From Arenicola marina (taxonomy: Eukaryota > Annelida > Polychaeta > Arenicolidae), in NCBI GenBank assembly GCA_964019135.1, contig OZ025256.1:18607911-18671910 (forward strand): 64,000 bases of DNA, read 5' to 3'. The notes under the pieces are model-generated. The model was not told where the DNA came from and searched no databases. It was given only the letters and a program-made list of their open reading frames with translations. Positions 46,681 through 59,099 of the stretch are shown here, one piece after another. The translations under genes and the position numbers were made by a program. Position 1 is the first letter of the stretch, and each line of letters opens with the position of its first letter.

Positions 46681-48136
46681 GTTGTTGAACCGTAGAAGAT
46701 TAAGTGGTGTGGTCGTTATCTGAAGGACCATCTGGTATATCATATCGAATTTTTTACGTCAATTTATCAGTTACCTCATAACTTATGAAAGGGCATTATG
46801 TAGTCCGAGATAATGGCATTCCCACGTCCATTGGGCCACTGGTTGACCAGTTTTCGACGTGCCAGGTGGCAACGTAAAACTATAGTCGGTTAGAGGTATG
46901 CGTTATCTACAAGACTTCGCGCTTGTTATAGATGGAAAATAAAGGTATAGTAAATGTTGCGCACTATAACGCTAACATTATAAATTATAGGACGGTTGTT
47001 TAACCGTATAAAGATTGATTTGTTTTTGAATGCGCTTTGCATCGGAGTTAGACATTCTAATTTACGGTTCGCTTTCTGGTCATTCCAGATCTGGCATATC
47101 ATGTAATGTATAACGACTGGTTCAAATGGACAGTGTCACTGTATGCAAAACGTGTCGATAAGACGTAGTGCACAGGTGAGTATAATCGTTGCATAGTTAG
47201 TTGCAATGAGGTGGGTGGCAGCTATTGACTTTTGCTGCATTATTTTCGTCAAAATAAAATTCTTACGTAGTAATTACTGACACTTGTATTGCATTGTTTG
47301 GTTCTGGGTAGGGGAGCACTTGCCCCAGTTCTGTGGCGTCGCCCTGTCCCATGTTTGCCCATCCTACAGCCACAGAACTGGGGCTAGGGGAGCACAAGAA
47401 AGTGGTTTGACGCGTGAGTCGCGACAGACCAATGACCTTAAGCGTGGTCAAAGAACTTGTATGGAAATTATTTGGTGTGGTGACCAACTATTGCGGGTGA
47501 ACGACAGACGGAAGATTCTGTTCTGCAAAACTTGAATTGTTAGAGAAAAGCTCAAAAAGGTGTGTGTGTGCGGGGGGGGAAGGGCGGGGGGGGGGGTTTG
47601 GGAGGGGAGATATCAGTTGATAAACAATTATATTTTATGATGTGTTAGACCTTTTAGTTTTTGTATGATGATGCGGGACAACGATTGTTATTTTGTTACA
47701 CCATAGCTGAAGCAATTAGTCAGTGTTTGAAGCATTTCAACAAAGCCACAGGTGTGTCCATGGTAACAGCGCAACAATGGCTCTACGTAACCATGACTTC
47801 AGCGTACCCTGAAATAACACTGTACTGTACTGTACACCGTTGTGCGGGAGCTAATGCAGAGTGTACACTAGATGTTAGAGACACGTATCAGCTGAACAAT
47901 TGCTGGACGTAGAATCAATTTGATTCATGTTCGCAAATACACATGAAATGTAATTCCGACGACTCATCTAATATGTGGTATATAAGGGTGCAATTGGCAA
48001 TATCCGGAAGGCATGTGCGATATCTACTCCAGATGTTGAACAGCCACGACCCAAGGTGCCCAACTAGTGACGTAACATGATCGGGGGCCTGATACGATAC
48101 TTCACGGGAAATACCGTCATTTACAGAGACTGATAC

Positions 48137-48512
48137 ATCGTGGGCCGGGCTTGTGTGGTGGGCCGGCAATGTGTGGTGGGTCGGGCTTGGGTGGTATGGC
48201 CGGCCATGGGTGGTGGGCCGGCCATGGGTGGTGGGCCGGCCATGGGTGGTGGCCCGGCCATGGGTGGTGGGCCGGCCTTGGGTGGTGGGCCGGCCTTGGG
48301 TGGTGGGCCGGGCTTGGGTGGTGGGCCGGGCTTGTGTGGTGGGCCGGGCTTGGGTGGTGGGCCGGCCTTGGGTGGTGGGCCGGGCTTGGGTGGTGGGCCG
48401 GCCATGGGTGGTGGGCCGGGCTTGGGTGGTGGGCCGGGCTTGGGTGGTGGGCCGGCCATGGGTGGTGGGCCGGGCTTCGGTGGTGGGGCGGGCTTGGGTG
48501 ATGGGCCGGGCT
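48137..48512 (+). repeat. 18-bp G-rich minisatellite, unit 3 (about 21 copies)
   Basis: Same unit sequence as at 35500 and 41465; the shortest of the three arrays. Confidence 0.95.
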
Positions 48513-50757
48513 TAGCCTCACCAGCTAGTCGCGGCGGTTCTCATGATTAAGAAATCCTTTTCAATAAAATGTTAGTACTTTCTTAATTCAGATAATCCAC
48601 TTCTTGAGTGACTACTTATATATTTAGAACCCGATAATCATCAGGGATGGATCTCGGATTTGGAAGGGGTGGGGGGAGGGGGGTGCGACCAGAGGGAGGG
48701 GGCTCTCTAATAAAAACCGGGGGGCAGGGGGGGCGGGTGTCCACTAGTTTTTTTTACAGCCGGGCGCATCCTCCTCTAGGTTGCATCTACAAAATATCTC
48801 TTTCCAATGTATTTCGTTGGAAAGCCCGACTTTTACCCCCCTACCTTCACTCCCCCCCCCCCGTAGATCCGCCCCTGCAGTCTCCATGCCATGCGACCTT
48901 ACTACCCAGATGGTAGTAAGGTGGGTGACGCATGGGTCGCAAGCTATATACAATGTATATATATATATATGCAACTTTGTGGCAACCGTCTTGCTTTTGA
49001 ATCGATCGTTGCCATAACTACATAATTTGAGTGGGTGGGTGCATGGAGTCGCAGACAGACGTCTATGGCTTCCATCTAGTGGGCCGTCTGGTAACAATAT
49101 TGTATGTAACAGCGCTGCAAACAGACACCTTATGGTGGAGACAGTGCTGGGTATCAAACAGTGAGCAGCATCACATTATAACACTCATGTAACCCATATA
49201 GTCCATGTAACACATGAAAACAACGGTTTTCTTGGGATAAAAAAGTGCGCTTCTCAGGGTCTGCGTCAGTTTCGTTTAAATCCTGTTTGCATATCTCACT
49301 GAAGCCAACCCATTGTGGCTGCCTGGCGGCTTGTTGTGCTACCGGCGACTCGACCACTCACATACCGTCACCATGACGGTTACCAAGCACTTTCTTATCA
49401 TGCATCCGACGTGCCTGAAGGTATTGTGAAACAAAGCAAGTTCTAGTTGTCTTATGAACTGTTTCTTGATATGTTTATCATGTCTTTTAACAGTGATAGG
49501 AGGCTCCGGACTCCCAGGTCCAATATAAACTGATCGTGACTGAGCAGAAGTTTGGAAATCTTATTATGCGACACACATGAACGATATATTATCAGAACAA
49601 ATGAAATGATTAAAGGGGAAAGTATATATATATAAACCTGCAAACTATTTGTTTAATGGTTTGGGTTTTTCTGTTAAAGGTTGTTTATTATTTTGTTATT
49701 TTATTGTTTTATTACGCGCGCATTCATTCTACATGACGATAGTCTGGCGTTCAAATCAGCACGGAATACTCGGGAAAAGATTGCAGCTTATTGCAAAGTG
49801 ACAGACTTGGCCAGTTACATGGCCCCCAAATGCACCAGACAGACCCGGTGTGAACATTTCATTTGGCAAACAGCGTAGCCTTATCGCTTACCAACGGCCT
49901 ATTAGTATTCTATAAAAGCTTCATTATCATCGTGCCATGGGTTCAATTTTCGGAAATATTTCTTATTTAAAAGTATTGATACTAAGCGTATATCTAATGC
50001 GGTCGCGTCTGTTTTTTTTTTGTCATAAGGTATGTATATTTGTCCGATGCTATCAGCAATAACGTTGTGCTCATATATGCGAGTTATCTAAAAGGACTAT
50101 ATATTTCCTCATTTTCCCGATAGATTGCCTGCGTTTCTCGTACGTTGCCTACTACAAATGCCCGAAATGTCTCAAAACCGAGAGTCAACCATATGCTCCA
50201 GAATACGTAAGATAAGTACTATAATGTGTGGATATGTTGATTGAGAATGTGTGGCAAAAATATAGGCAAAATTAAACTAAGAAGTAGCTGAGGATGAGTT
50301 TATTGTTTCAACTGTATACAACCAATTGCTTTACAGCACGCCATCCATCTGAAAGTAGAACACAAAATTACAATTATTTTTTTATTGTATGCTGTCTGGT
50401 TCCTGGTCCATCAAGAAAAGATCTGGGTCAACTTGGTTCCGTCGAACATGACAATGTTCATGACATGACAATAGACACGCCCTTCACCGGGCGAGTGTAT
50501 CCATGCGAAAGTGTGCAGCTCCCGGCCCTAATGTAGCATGTCCATACTATGAACCGGCTGATACCCGAATTAGCAGGCGGGCTACATTAGTGTTCTGACG
50601 TCACAACAAATGACCACAACCTGACTGTTCTCTGCCTGTATATTGGCTCTATATTTCCTTAAATAATAAATAATTTGTTTGATGCTAGTAGTGGATTTTC
50701 GCGAAAGCATGATGCATTCTAATTACGTAAATCAATGATGACTATAATTTCACTTAC

Positions 50758-51686
50758 TCAGAGATTGACGTTATAACCGGTAAGAGCACTGCACTGTCCC
50801 TCTCCCAGGCAGGTAGTCTGCAGGAAAACAATATGAGTATATATATGCCACGCTATTTTTTCCTTCGTTTTTCATCAATTATTGAATATTTGAAATACGA
50901 TTCTGACAAGTAATATTAATGTGGAAATATATTCTAAAAGCTACTTGTTTCCATAAAATATTTACATTAAAAATCTGCAATATAGATAATCCTGTAATGG
51001 CAAATAATTTATTATTTACCATTGCCAATCAAAGTAACCTAATAGATCAGTCAAATATTTATGGGCAAATATATGCATTTGCCATTGTCTAGAGTTTTGG
51101 AGAGATGCTTGTTTGACATGCCATTATCAGCCATTCTGCCTTAAGCCAAACAATCTAAAGATGAACATAATTATATATATTTCATAGGATATGACAGATC
51201 GCCCTTCACCCAACAGAGCAGCGACTTGTATACACTCACGAACACAATAACTCAATCGATTCTATCACGTAGGCGTAGGTTAATGTTACCCCTTAAATGT
51301 AGAGTGGGAATTGAGCACATGATCCAAATCAGCTTATGTACTCACTCCGGCGGGGCAGCATGCACAGACGAGGGTGCCACAGTTGCAGCAGACATCAGGA
51401 GAACACAGCGCGTCACCGTTGGCATCACACTGGGCGTTGGTCACTGACACACAGCAAAACAAAATACAATGAGTCCTGTTCATCCAAATATGTATGCCGA
51501 ATGGCTGCTCCACAAAACGTTCTTTATGATCGATATGATTAACTGCGTATGTTCGGCATTTTCTGTTTACCATACGTAACGTGAATCCAATCCATGTCAG
51601 TCGTTTAGTGATGGTTACATTGTGTACTTACCGGCGACCTGGGTGGCGAGCATAACGCAGGCGAGGAAAATCAGAGCAACCTTCAT
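50758..51686 (-). CDS. Cysteine-rich secreted peptide precursor, copy 5 (70 aa)
   Basis: Exon 1 51686-51632, exon 2 51443-51346, exon 3 50817-50758, intact splice sites. Coding sequence identical to copies 3 and 4, although intron 2 is shortened by about 180 bases and flanks carry many substitutions, so the coding part is far better conserved than its surroundings. The 3'UTR exon starts at 50348; AATAAA is the complement of 50299-50304. Confidence 0.85.
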
Positions 51687-51947
51687 CTACAGAAAGAAGA
51701 CAAACGTGCAATTATGTGATATAGTTGCATTTTATCAACTATAAATAGTTCGGGTTCACGCAAACGTGTAAACAGCGCTAGCTGCAAAACTCAGTAACTA
51801 CTATTGATGAAACACAAGGTAAAGCCAACGTGCAATTCAAGATATTATAATAGGTCTGTTCTCTATGTTCGGACACCTCTACAGCATCCATCCTATAGTC
51901 AACAAACCCCAGTAAAGTAAAATATCGTAAGTCAAAAGTAATCGTAC

Positions 51948-52010
51948 CTTTGCAATCTGTAATGGTGGCAGAACAGTAGATGTCTTTAGCCATGCTGACA
52001 ATCCTATATA
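51948..52010 (-). promoter_or_regulatory. TATA promoter and 5'UTR exon of peptide gene copy 5
   Basis: TATATAGGAT (minus, from 52010) replaces TATATAAAGGG of the other copies. The 5'UTR donor is GTACGA as in copy 2. The altered TATA box could lower or shift expression. Confidence 0.5.
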
Positions 52011-52424
52011 GTTGTTGAACCGTAGAAGATTAAGTGGTGTGGTCGTTATCTTAAGGACCACCTGGTATGCCGTAACCGAATTTTGCATCTATTTATCAGT
52101 TACCTCATAACTCTTGAAGGGGCATAATGTAGTACGAGATAGTGGCAGTGCCACGTCCACTGGTTGACTAGTTTTAGGCGTCCCAGGTGGCAACGTAAAA
52201 GTATAGTCGATTAGTTTTAGGCATGCGTTATCTACCAGAATGCGCGCTTGTTATATATGGAGAATAGAGGCATGGTATTGTTGCGTACTTTAACATTAGC
52301 ATTATAATTTATACGACGGTTGTTTACCTGTATAAAGACTGATTTGTTTTTAGATGCGCTTTTCATCAGAGTTGGATATTCTACTTCAGAAGTTTTCGTG
52401 TGATGCGGGATTGTTGTTTTCCTC

Positions 52425-55400
52425 ACCGTGGATCAGCCACGCTGGACAAGGTTGTATGTCTGTTCTCCTCACTGTAGACCAGCCACGCTGGACAAGGTTG
52501 TATGTCTATTCTCCTCACTGTAGACCAGCCACGCTGGACAAGGCCGTATGTCTGTTTTCCTCACTGTAGATCAGCCACGCTGGACAAGGCCGTATGTCTG
52601 TTCCCCTCACTGTAGATCAGCCACGCTGGACAAGGTTGTATGTCTATTCTCCTCACTGTAGACCAGCCACGCTGGACAAGGTTGTATGTCTATTCTTCTC
52701 ACTGGAGATCAGCCACGCTGGACAAGGCCATATGTCTGTTCTCCTCACTGTAGACCAGCCACGCTGGACAAGGTTGTATGTCTATTCTCCTCACTGTAGA
52801 CCAGCCACGCTGGACAAGGCCGTATGTCTGTTCTCCTCACCGTGGATCAGCCACGCTGGACAAGGCCATATGTCTGTTCTCCTCACTGTAGATCAGCCCC
52901 GCTGGACAAGGCCGTATGTCTGTTCTCCTCACTGTAGATCAGCCACGCTGGACAAGGCCATATGTCTGTTCTCCTCACTGTAGACGGGCCACGCTGGACA
53001 AGGCCATATGTCTGTTCTCCTCACTGTAGATCAGCCACGCTGGACAAGGCCGTATGTCTGTTCTCCTCACTGTAGATCAGCCACGCTGGACAAGGCCATA
53101 TGTCTGTTCTCCTCACTGGAGATCAGCCACGCTGGACAAGGCCGTATGTCTATTCTCCTCACTGTAGACCAGCCACGCTGGACAAGGTTGTATGTCTATT
53201 CTCCTCACTGTAGACCAGCCACGCTGGACAAGGCCGTATGTCTGTTCTCCTCACTGTAGACCAGCCACGCTGGACAAGGTTGTATGTCTATTCTCCTCAC
53301 TGTAGACCAGTCACGCTGGACAAGGCCGTATGTCTGTTTTCCTCACTGTAGATCAGCCACGCTGGACAAGGCCGTATGTCTGTTCCCCTCACTGTAGATC
53401 AGCCACGCTGGACAAGGCCATCAGTCTGTTCTCCTCACTGTAGACCAGCCACGCTGGACAAGGTTGTATGTCTATTCTCCTCACTGTAGACCAGCCACGC
53501 TGGACAAGGCCGTATGTCTGTTCGCCCCACTGTAGATGGGCCACGCTGGACAAGGCCGTATGTCTGTCCTCCTCACTGTAGATCAGCAACGCTGGACAAG
53601 GCCATATGTCTGTTCGCCTCACTGTAGATGGGCCACGCTGGACAAGGCCATATGTCTGTTTTCCTCACTGTAGATCAGCCACGCTGGACAAGGCCATATG
53701 TCTGTTCGCCTCACTGTAGATGGGTCACGCTGGACAAGGCCATATGTCTGTGCTCCTCACTGTACATAAGCCACGCTGGACAAGGCCATATGTCTGTTCG
53801 CCTCACTGTACATAAGCCACGCTGGACAAGGCCATATGTCTGTTCTCCTCACTGTAGATCAGCCACGCTGGACAATGCCGTATGTCTGTTCCCCTCACTG
53901 TAGATGGGCCACGCTGGACAAGGCCGTATGTCTGTTCTCCTCACTGTAGACGGGCCACGCTGGACAAGGCCGTATGTCTGTTCTCCTCACTGTAGATCAG
54001 CCACGCTGGACAAGGCCGTATGTCTGTCCTCCTCACTGGAGATCAGCCACGCTGGACAAGGCCGTATGTCTGTTCTCCTCACTGTAGATGGGCCACGCTG
54101 GACAAGGCCGTATGTCTGTTCACCTCACTGTAGATGGGCCACGCTGGACTAGGCCGTATGTCTGTTCTCCGCACTGTAGATCAGCCACGCTGGACAAGGC
54201 CGTATGTCTGTCCTCCTCACTGGAGATCCGCCACGCTGGAAAAGGCCGTATGTCTGTGCTCCTCACTGTAGATCAGCCACGCTGGACAAGGCCATATGTC
54301 TGTTCTTCTCACCGTGGATCAGCCACGCTGGACAAGGCCGTATGTCTGTTCTCCTCACTGTAGATCAGCCACGCTGGACAAGGCCGTATGTCTGTTCTCC
54401 TCACTGTAGATGGGCCACGCTGGACAAGGCCGTATGTCTGTTCGCCTCACTGTAGATGGGCCACGCTGGACAAGGCCGTATGTCTGTTCTCCTCACTGTA
54501 GATGGGCCACGCTGGACAAGGCCATATGTCTGTTCTCCGCACTGTACATCCGCCACGCTGGACAAGGGCGTATGTCTGTTCTCCTCACTGTAGACCAGCC
54601 ACGCTGGACAAGGCCGTATATCTGTTCTCCGCATTGTAGATCAGCCACGCTGGACAAGGCCATATGTCTGTTCTCCTCACTGTAGATGGGCCACGCCGGA
54701 CAAGGCCATATGTCTGTTCTCCTCACTGTAGATCAGCCACGCTGGACAAGGCCATATGTCTGTTCTCCTCACTCGAGATCAGCCACGCTGGACAAGGCCA
54801 TATGTCTGTTCTCCTCACTGTAGATCAGCCACGCTGGACAAGGCCATATGTCTGTTCTCCTCACTGTAGACCAGCCACACTGGACAAGGTTGTATGTCTG
54901 TTCTCCGCACTGTAGATCAGCCACGCTGGACAAGGCCGTATGTCTGTTCTCCTCACTGTAGATCAGCCACGCTGGACAAGGCCGTATGTCTGTTCTCCTC
55001 ACTGTAGATGGGCCACGCTGGACAAGGCCATATGTCTGTTCTCCGCACTGTAGATCAGCCACGCTGGACAAGGCCGTATGTCTGTTCTCCTCACTGTACA
55101 TCCGCCACGCTGGACAAGGCCGTATGTCTGTTCTCCTCACTGTAGATCAGCCACGCTGGACAAGGCCGTATGTTTGTTCTCCTCACTGGAGATCAGCCAC
55201 GCTGGACAAGGCCGTATGTCTGTTCTCCTCACTGTAGATCAGCCACGCTGGACAAGGCCATATGTCTGTTCTCCTCACTGTAGATCAGCCACGCTGGACA
55301 AGGCCGTATGTCTGTTCTCCTCACTGTAGATCAGCCACGCTGGACAAGGCCGTATGTCTGTTCTCCTCACTGTAGATCAGCCACGCTGGACACTGCCATA

Positions 55401-56605
55401 TGTCTGTTCGCCTCACTGTAGATGGGCCACGCTGGACAAGGCCGTATGTCTGTTCTCCTCACTGTAGATCAGCCACGCTGGACAAGGCCATATGTCTGTT
55501 CTCCTCACTGTAGATCAGCCACGCTGGACAAGGCCATATGTCTGTTCTCCTCACTGTAGATCAGCCACGCTGGACAAGGCCATATGTCTGTTCTTCTCAC
55601 TGGAGATCAGCCACGCTGGACAAGGCCATATGTCTGTTCTCCTCACTGTAGATCAGCCACGCTGGACAAGGCCGTATGTCTGTTCGCCTCACTGTAGATG
55701 GGCCACGCTGGACACGGCCATATGTCTGTTCGCCTCACTGTAGATGGGCCACGCTGGACAAGGCCATATGTCTGTTCCCCTCACTGTAGACCAGCCACGT
55801 TGGACAAGGCCGTATGTCTGTTCTCCTCACTGTAGATGGGCCACGCTGGACAAGGCCGTATGTCTGTTCTCCTCACTGTAGATCAGCCACGCTGGACAAG
55901 GCCATATGTCTGTTCGCCTCACTGTAGATGGGCCACGCTGGACAAGGCCGTATGTCTGTTCTCCTCACTGTAGATGGGCCACGCTGGACAAGGCCGTATG
56001 TCTGTTCTCCTCACTGTAGATGGGCCACGCTGGACAAGGCCATATGTCTGTTCGCCTCACTGTAGATGGGCCACGCTGGACAAGGCCATATGTCTGTTCT
56101 CCTCACTGTAGATCAGCCACGCTGGACAAGGCCGTATGTCTGTTTTCCTCACTGTAGATCAGCCACGCTGGACAAGGCCATATGGCTGTTCTCCTCACTG
56201 TAGATCAGCCACGCTGGACAAGGACGTATGCCTGTTCGCCTCACTGTAGATGGGCCACGCTGGACAAGGCCGTATGTCTGTTCGCCTCACTGTAGATGGG
56301 CCACGCTGGACAAGGCCGTATGTCTGTTCTCCTCACTGTAGATGGGCCACGCTGGACAAGGCCGTATGTCTGTTCGCCTCACTGTGGATGGGCCACGCTG
56401 GACAAGGCCGTATGTCTGTTTTCCTCACTGTAGATGGGCCACGCTGGACAAGGCCGTATGTCTGTTTTCCTCACTGTAGATGGACCACGCTGGACAAGGC
56501 CGTATGTCTGTTCCCCTCACTGTAGATCAGCCACGCTGGACACTGCCATATGTCTGTTCTCCTCACTGTAGATCAGCCACGCTGGACAAGGCCATCTCTA
56601 TTCTC
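52425..56605 (+). repeat. 46-bp minisatellite, about 90 copies
   Basis: Tandem unit CAGCCACGCTGGACAAGG, then CCRTATGTCTGTTCTCCTCA, then CTGTAGAT. Variants are shuffled along the array: CATATG versus CGTATG, GATCAG versus GATGGG versus GACCAG, TTGTATG mostly in the first 1.1 kb, and TTCGCC versus TTCTCC. A 46-base period shifts frame each copy, giving open frames with a 46-residue period, so the overlapping frames here are repeat artefacts. Confidence 0.97.
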
Positions 56606-56989
56606 CGCACATAGGTGTTAGATGGTTACGGGATATAGTGTAGTATTACACAGTACGTGTATGTGGAAACCGACAGTGGAAATGATATCTCCCGTCTTCA
56701 GTTAACCGCATTCTGTAGAATATACATGTATTGCAGCCCCTGGACCCGGAGAGCCGTTCAACGACGAACCGATGTGTGGCCTGAACTGACAGCAGACTGC
56801 GACACAAGACCGGCTCCTCTAGTCTGATAACGACACGTGGATCGGTGGTTCGGGCCCTGCTGTGGCCATGGCTGTCTGGTCGCAGGATAAAGACCCTATA
56901 TCCTTCTTCGCAAAGAGTAGGGGGTTACCCTCGGGGACATGGCTCCACTCTCCCTTCCTTCTCCCATTGACTTGATATGACCACAAGTG
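56606..56989. other. Spacer, possibly with an upstream protease exon
   Basis: TTGCAG at about 56730 is followed by a frame reading PGPGEPFNDEPMCGLN and then a stop. It could be a light-chain exon of the protease downstream, but support is weak. Confidence 0.25.
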
Positions 56990-56999
56990 GTTAAAGCGT

Positions 57000-57234
57000 C
57001 CTGAATAACCGAACAACCTCTAGCCTGAGGACCATGTACACAGAGCTAGGGGCGCTCTTTAACCACCCGGCCAAGGCGCTCCGGACGTCCCAGATCGTGG
57101 GCGGCCAGGAGGCTCTCCGGGACGAGTAACTCATTCCAGGTGGCCCTGGGGTCCCTGGACGCCGGCCCCGCCTGTGGGGGGAGCCTCATCGCCCCGCAGT
57201 GGGTGCTCAGCGCAGCCCACTGCTTCAGAGAAAA
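57000..57234 (+). pseudogene. Trypsin-like serine protease exon (N-terminal half), frameshifted
   Basis: The frame through 57034 reads LRTSQIVGGQEALRDE, with the IVGG activation site, then meets TAA at 57127. Shifting by one base, NSFQVALGS continues to ACGGSLIAPQWVLSAAHCFR, with the catalytic His in SAAHC. Two bases (a Trp codon) appear to be missing at 57126, where DEWNSFQV would be usual. A GTATGG donor follows AGAGAAAA. Exons with the catalytic Asp and Ser are not seen in the next 2 kb. S1 proteases are secreted zymogens. This is a dead exon or a sequencing indel in a gene whose remaining exons are elsewhere. Confidence 0.75.
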
Positions 57235-57239
57235 GTATG

Positions 57240-57944
57240 GACAAACAGCTTATCTTACTCGTTTAAAACATAAAGCGGAGTCACATGTTATAATCTCATG
57301 GTGTTTAACTCGTAAAATTAGCTAAAGGAATTTGTATAGGCAGTGCCTGTTTTCCGATTGCTTAATAAAAATATGTTTAAACTAAAATTTGCATCAAAAA
57401 GCTCGTAATTCGCATACTAAATGAACGACCAAACGTATTTATGCGAGCAAAGAAAATAAGCGTAGTACAGCTATTTTTAAATGGGTGCAATGTATTTTTC
57501 AGATAATTTATGAAGAAAAGGTCTCCAACATATTTAAAATAAAATATTTTTCGTTCAACCGGAACACTAGTGCTATATTTTAAGAGCAAGTGATGCCATA
57601 TCTTAGTGAAATGATACCCAGACTTGTTATAGAACATATTTTGTTCGCGTTTCCCTTGATTGATGTGTGTGACGTTGATTCAATGGTTTGAGTGGGGTGC
57701 TCTGATCTCCGTAGATCATATCGCGAAAATGGAGGGATGAAGGTAGATGGGAGCAGTGTTTCCGGTAACTCCCTACTATTTGGGAAGAAAGACATGGGAA
57801 TTCTTTATCCTCCACAAATATAGACCCTTACACAGGTGGCACACAGGTGGGATTCTACCCACTTTGGTTGGCCTGGCAGGGCACTCAATACGCACCCAAT
57901 TCACGGATAAGGTAATTAGTAATAAAATGTTCAGTTTACGATGG
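57240..57944. other. Gene-free stretch
   Basis: AT-rich, no exon recognised. Confidence 0.45.
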
Positions 57945-58075
57945 ATGAAAATCATTGATCACGATGGTCGGCTAATATCCCAGTCCCAGTTCCCGAGGAT
58001 TATTTTCCTTATTCCCAGTTCACGGTGAAATGAAAAGCCCCTTCCTGAGGAACGAAAATACCCTTACCCCCACCC
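57945..58075 (-). repeat. Inverted copy of the repeat at 27950-28075
   Basis: Reverse complement of the GAACTGGGAAT-containing repeat, ending at a C-rich tract. Confidence 0.6.
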
Positions 58076-58439
58076 CCCCTCCCCCCGGTAGGCCTACATC
58101 ATCGAAACTCGAAGGTATGATATTTTGTCTGATATAAATTTACTGAACTTGTATTGTGTGAATTTGCTAGCTGAGAATTTAGCTTGATTCGATTGATGAC
58201 GGGGTGGGGGCTGATTCTCAGATCACGGGAAAAATTATAGCTTTTCCCGCTTCATTGCAGTCAAATGCAGCCAAAGCACCCGAAATGAATTAATGACTGC
58301 AGACGTTCTCATACCAAAGACTTGTTCCAATCTTGCTTGTTACAAGATTCCATCTACGCAATTCTTCCGTTAATTGGGCTTTGTTTAAATTTGATAGTTT
58401 TAATTTTATCGTTCTAGAGACTTCCACCATTTTGGACCA

Positions 58440-58913
58440 TGTTTAGGGGCCCTGAGGAGGGGCAGCGGGGTGGGGGGGGGAGGGGGCTACAAACACGCCA
58501 CTTCCCCCCCCCCCTTCTTCCTTATTAACAACCATACCACGACCCAGGTGATTTGACGATGAGTGAGCACGATGACCCAGATGATGTGACGATGCGTGAA
58601 CCTGATAACCCGAGGACATGATGTCGATGATGACAGCCTCTGTTGATGTTTTTGGTATTATTCATTAGGTATCTCATTGTACCAGTGTGTATTATTATCA
58701 TTTAATTAGTCTATGCCAGAGTAGGGGTTCGGTGTACATACAGAATTGTTTACTTTTATATTTTCATTGTACCGGCCTTCAGAAGAAGATGTGAATAAAT
58801 GCCGCCAACGGTGGGAGACTCAGATTATCTTGGTCGATAGTTTTTTATTACTTATTTCTTTTCCATGTAAAATATATTATTTGTTGTCATCCTGACAAGT
58901 TACGGTCGTAACA
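58440..58913 (+). mobile_element. Candidate 5' LTR of a Ty3/gypsy-type retrotransposon
   Basis: Proposed limits TGTT (58440) to AACA (58913), with AATAAA at 58794-58799 inside and a primer-binding site just after. The right limit is supported by the primer-binding site. The left limit is a guess from the TGTT..AACA rule. No 3' LTR was found to compare. Confidence 0.35.
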
Positions 58914-58919
58914 ATATTG

Positions 58920-58937
58920 TGGTGTCAGAAGTGGGAT
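58920..58937 (+). promoter_or_regulatory. Retrotransposon primer-binding site, tRNA-Leu type
   Basis: TGGTGTCAGAAGTGGGAT is complementary to ATCCCACTTCTGAC plus ACCA, the 3' end of an animal tRNA-Leu with its CCA tail. It lies where reverse transcription of the element would start. Confidence 0.65.
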
Positions 58938-59099
58938 TCAGTTTTCATACTGGAACCCCGGGTCATGCTCCACTGCCTGGTGGTTATCTCTTTTAAATTT
59001 CTTGTTTGCTGGGTTCAGGATTGTCATTCTAGGGCGGTCTAGTGATGTAATCAGCTATAGAAGTTTTTTTTTTAATATTTGATTTACCTCACTAACTCT

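Larger units (their letters stand above)
44086..49661 (-). repeat. Gene unit 3 of the tandem array (about 5.6 kb)
   Basis: Same order as unit 2, including the 0.4-kb extra segment (47561-47987), but with the shortest minisatellite. Confidence 0.85.
49662..52385 (-). repeat. Gene unit 4, partial
   Basis: Contains gene copy 5 and its promoter. Homology to the other units stops at about 52385, and after a short unique stretch the 46-bp minisatellite begins. It is more diverged than units 2 and 3: the long intron lacks a block (near 50880) present in the others. Confidence 0.8.

Noticed and set aside
33000..52000. Possibility that the tandem units are an assembly duplication of one locus
   Set aside because: Not fully excluded, but minisatellite lengths, the 0.4-kb segment, intron deletions and scattered substitutions differ between units, so they are treated as real copies.
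52354..56525. Many 80-130 codon frames such as MSVLLTVDQPRWTRPYV
   Set aside because: Produced by the 46-bp minisatellite, whose period shifts the frame each copy; present on both strands.
52425..56605. CRISPR-like direct repeats
   Set aside because: No unique spacers, no cas genes and a clearly eukaryotic context; it is a head-to-tail minisatellite.
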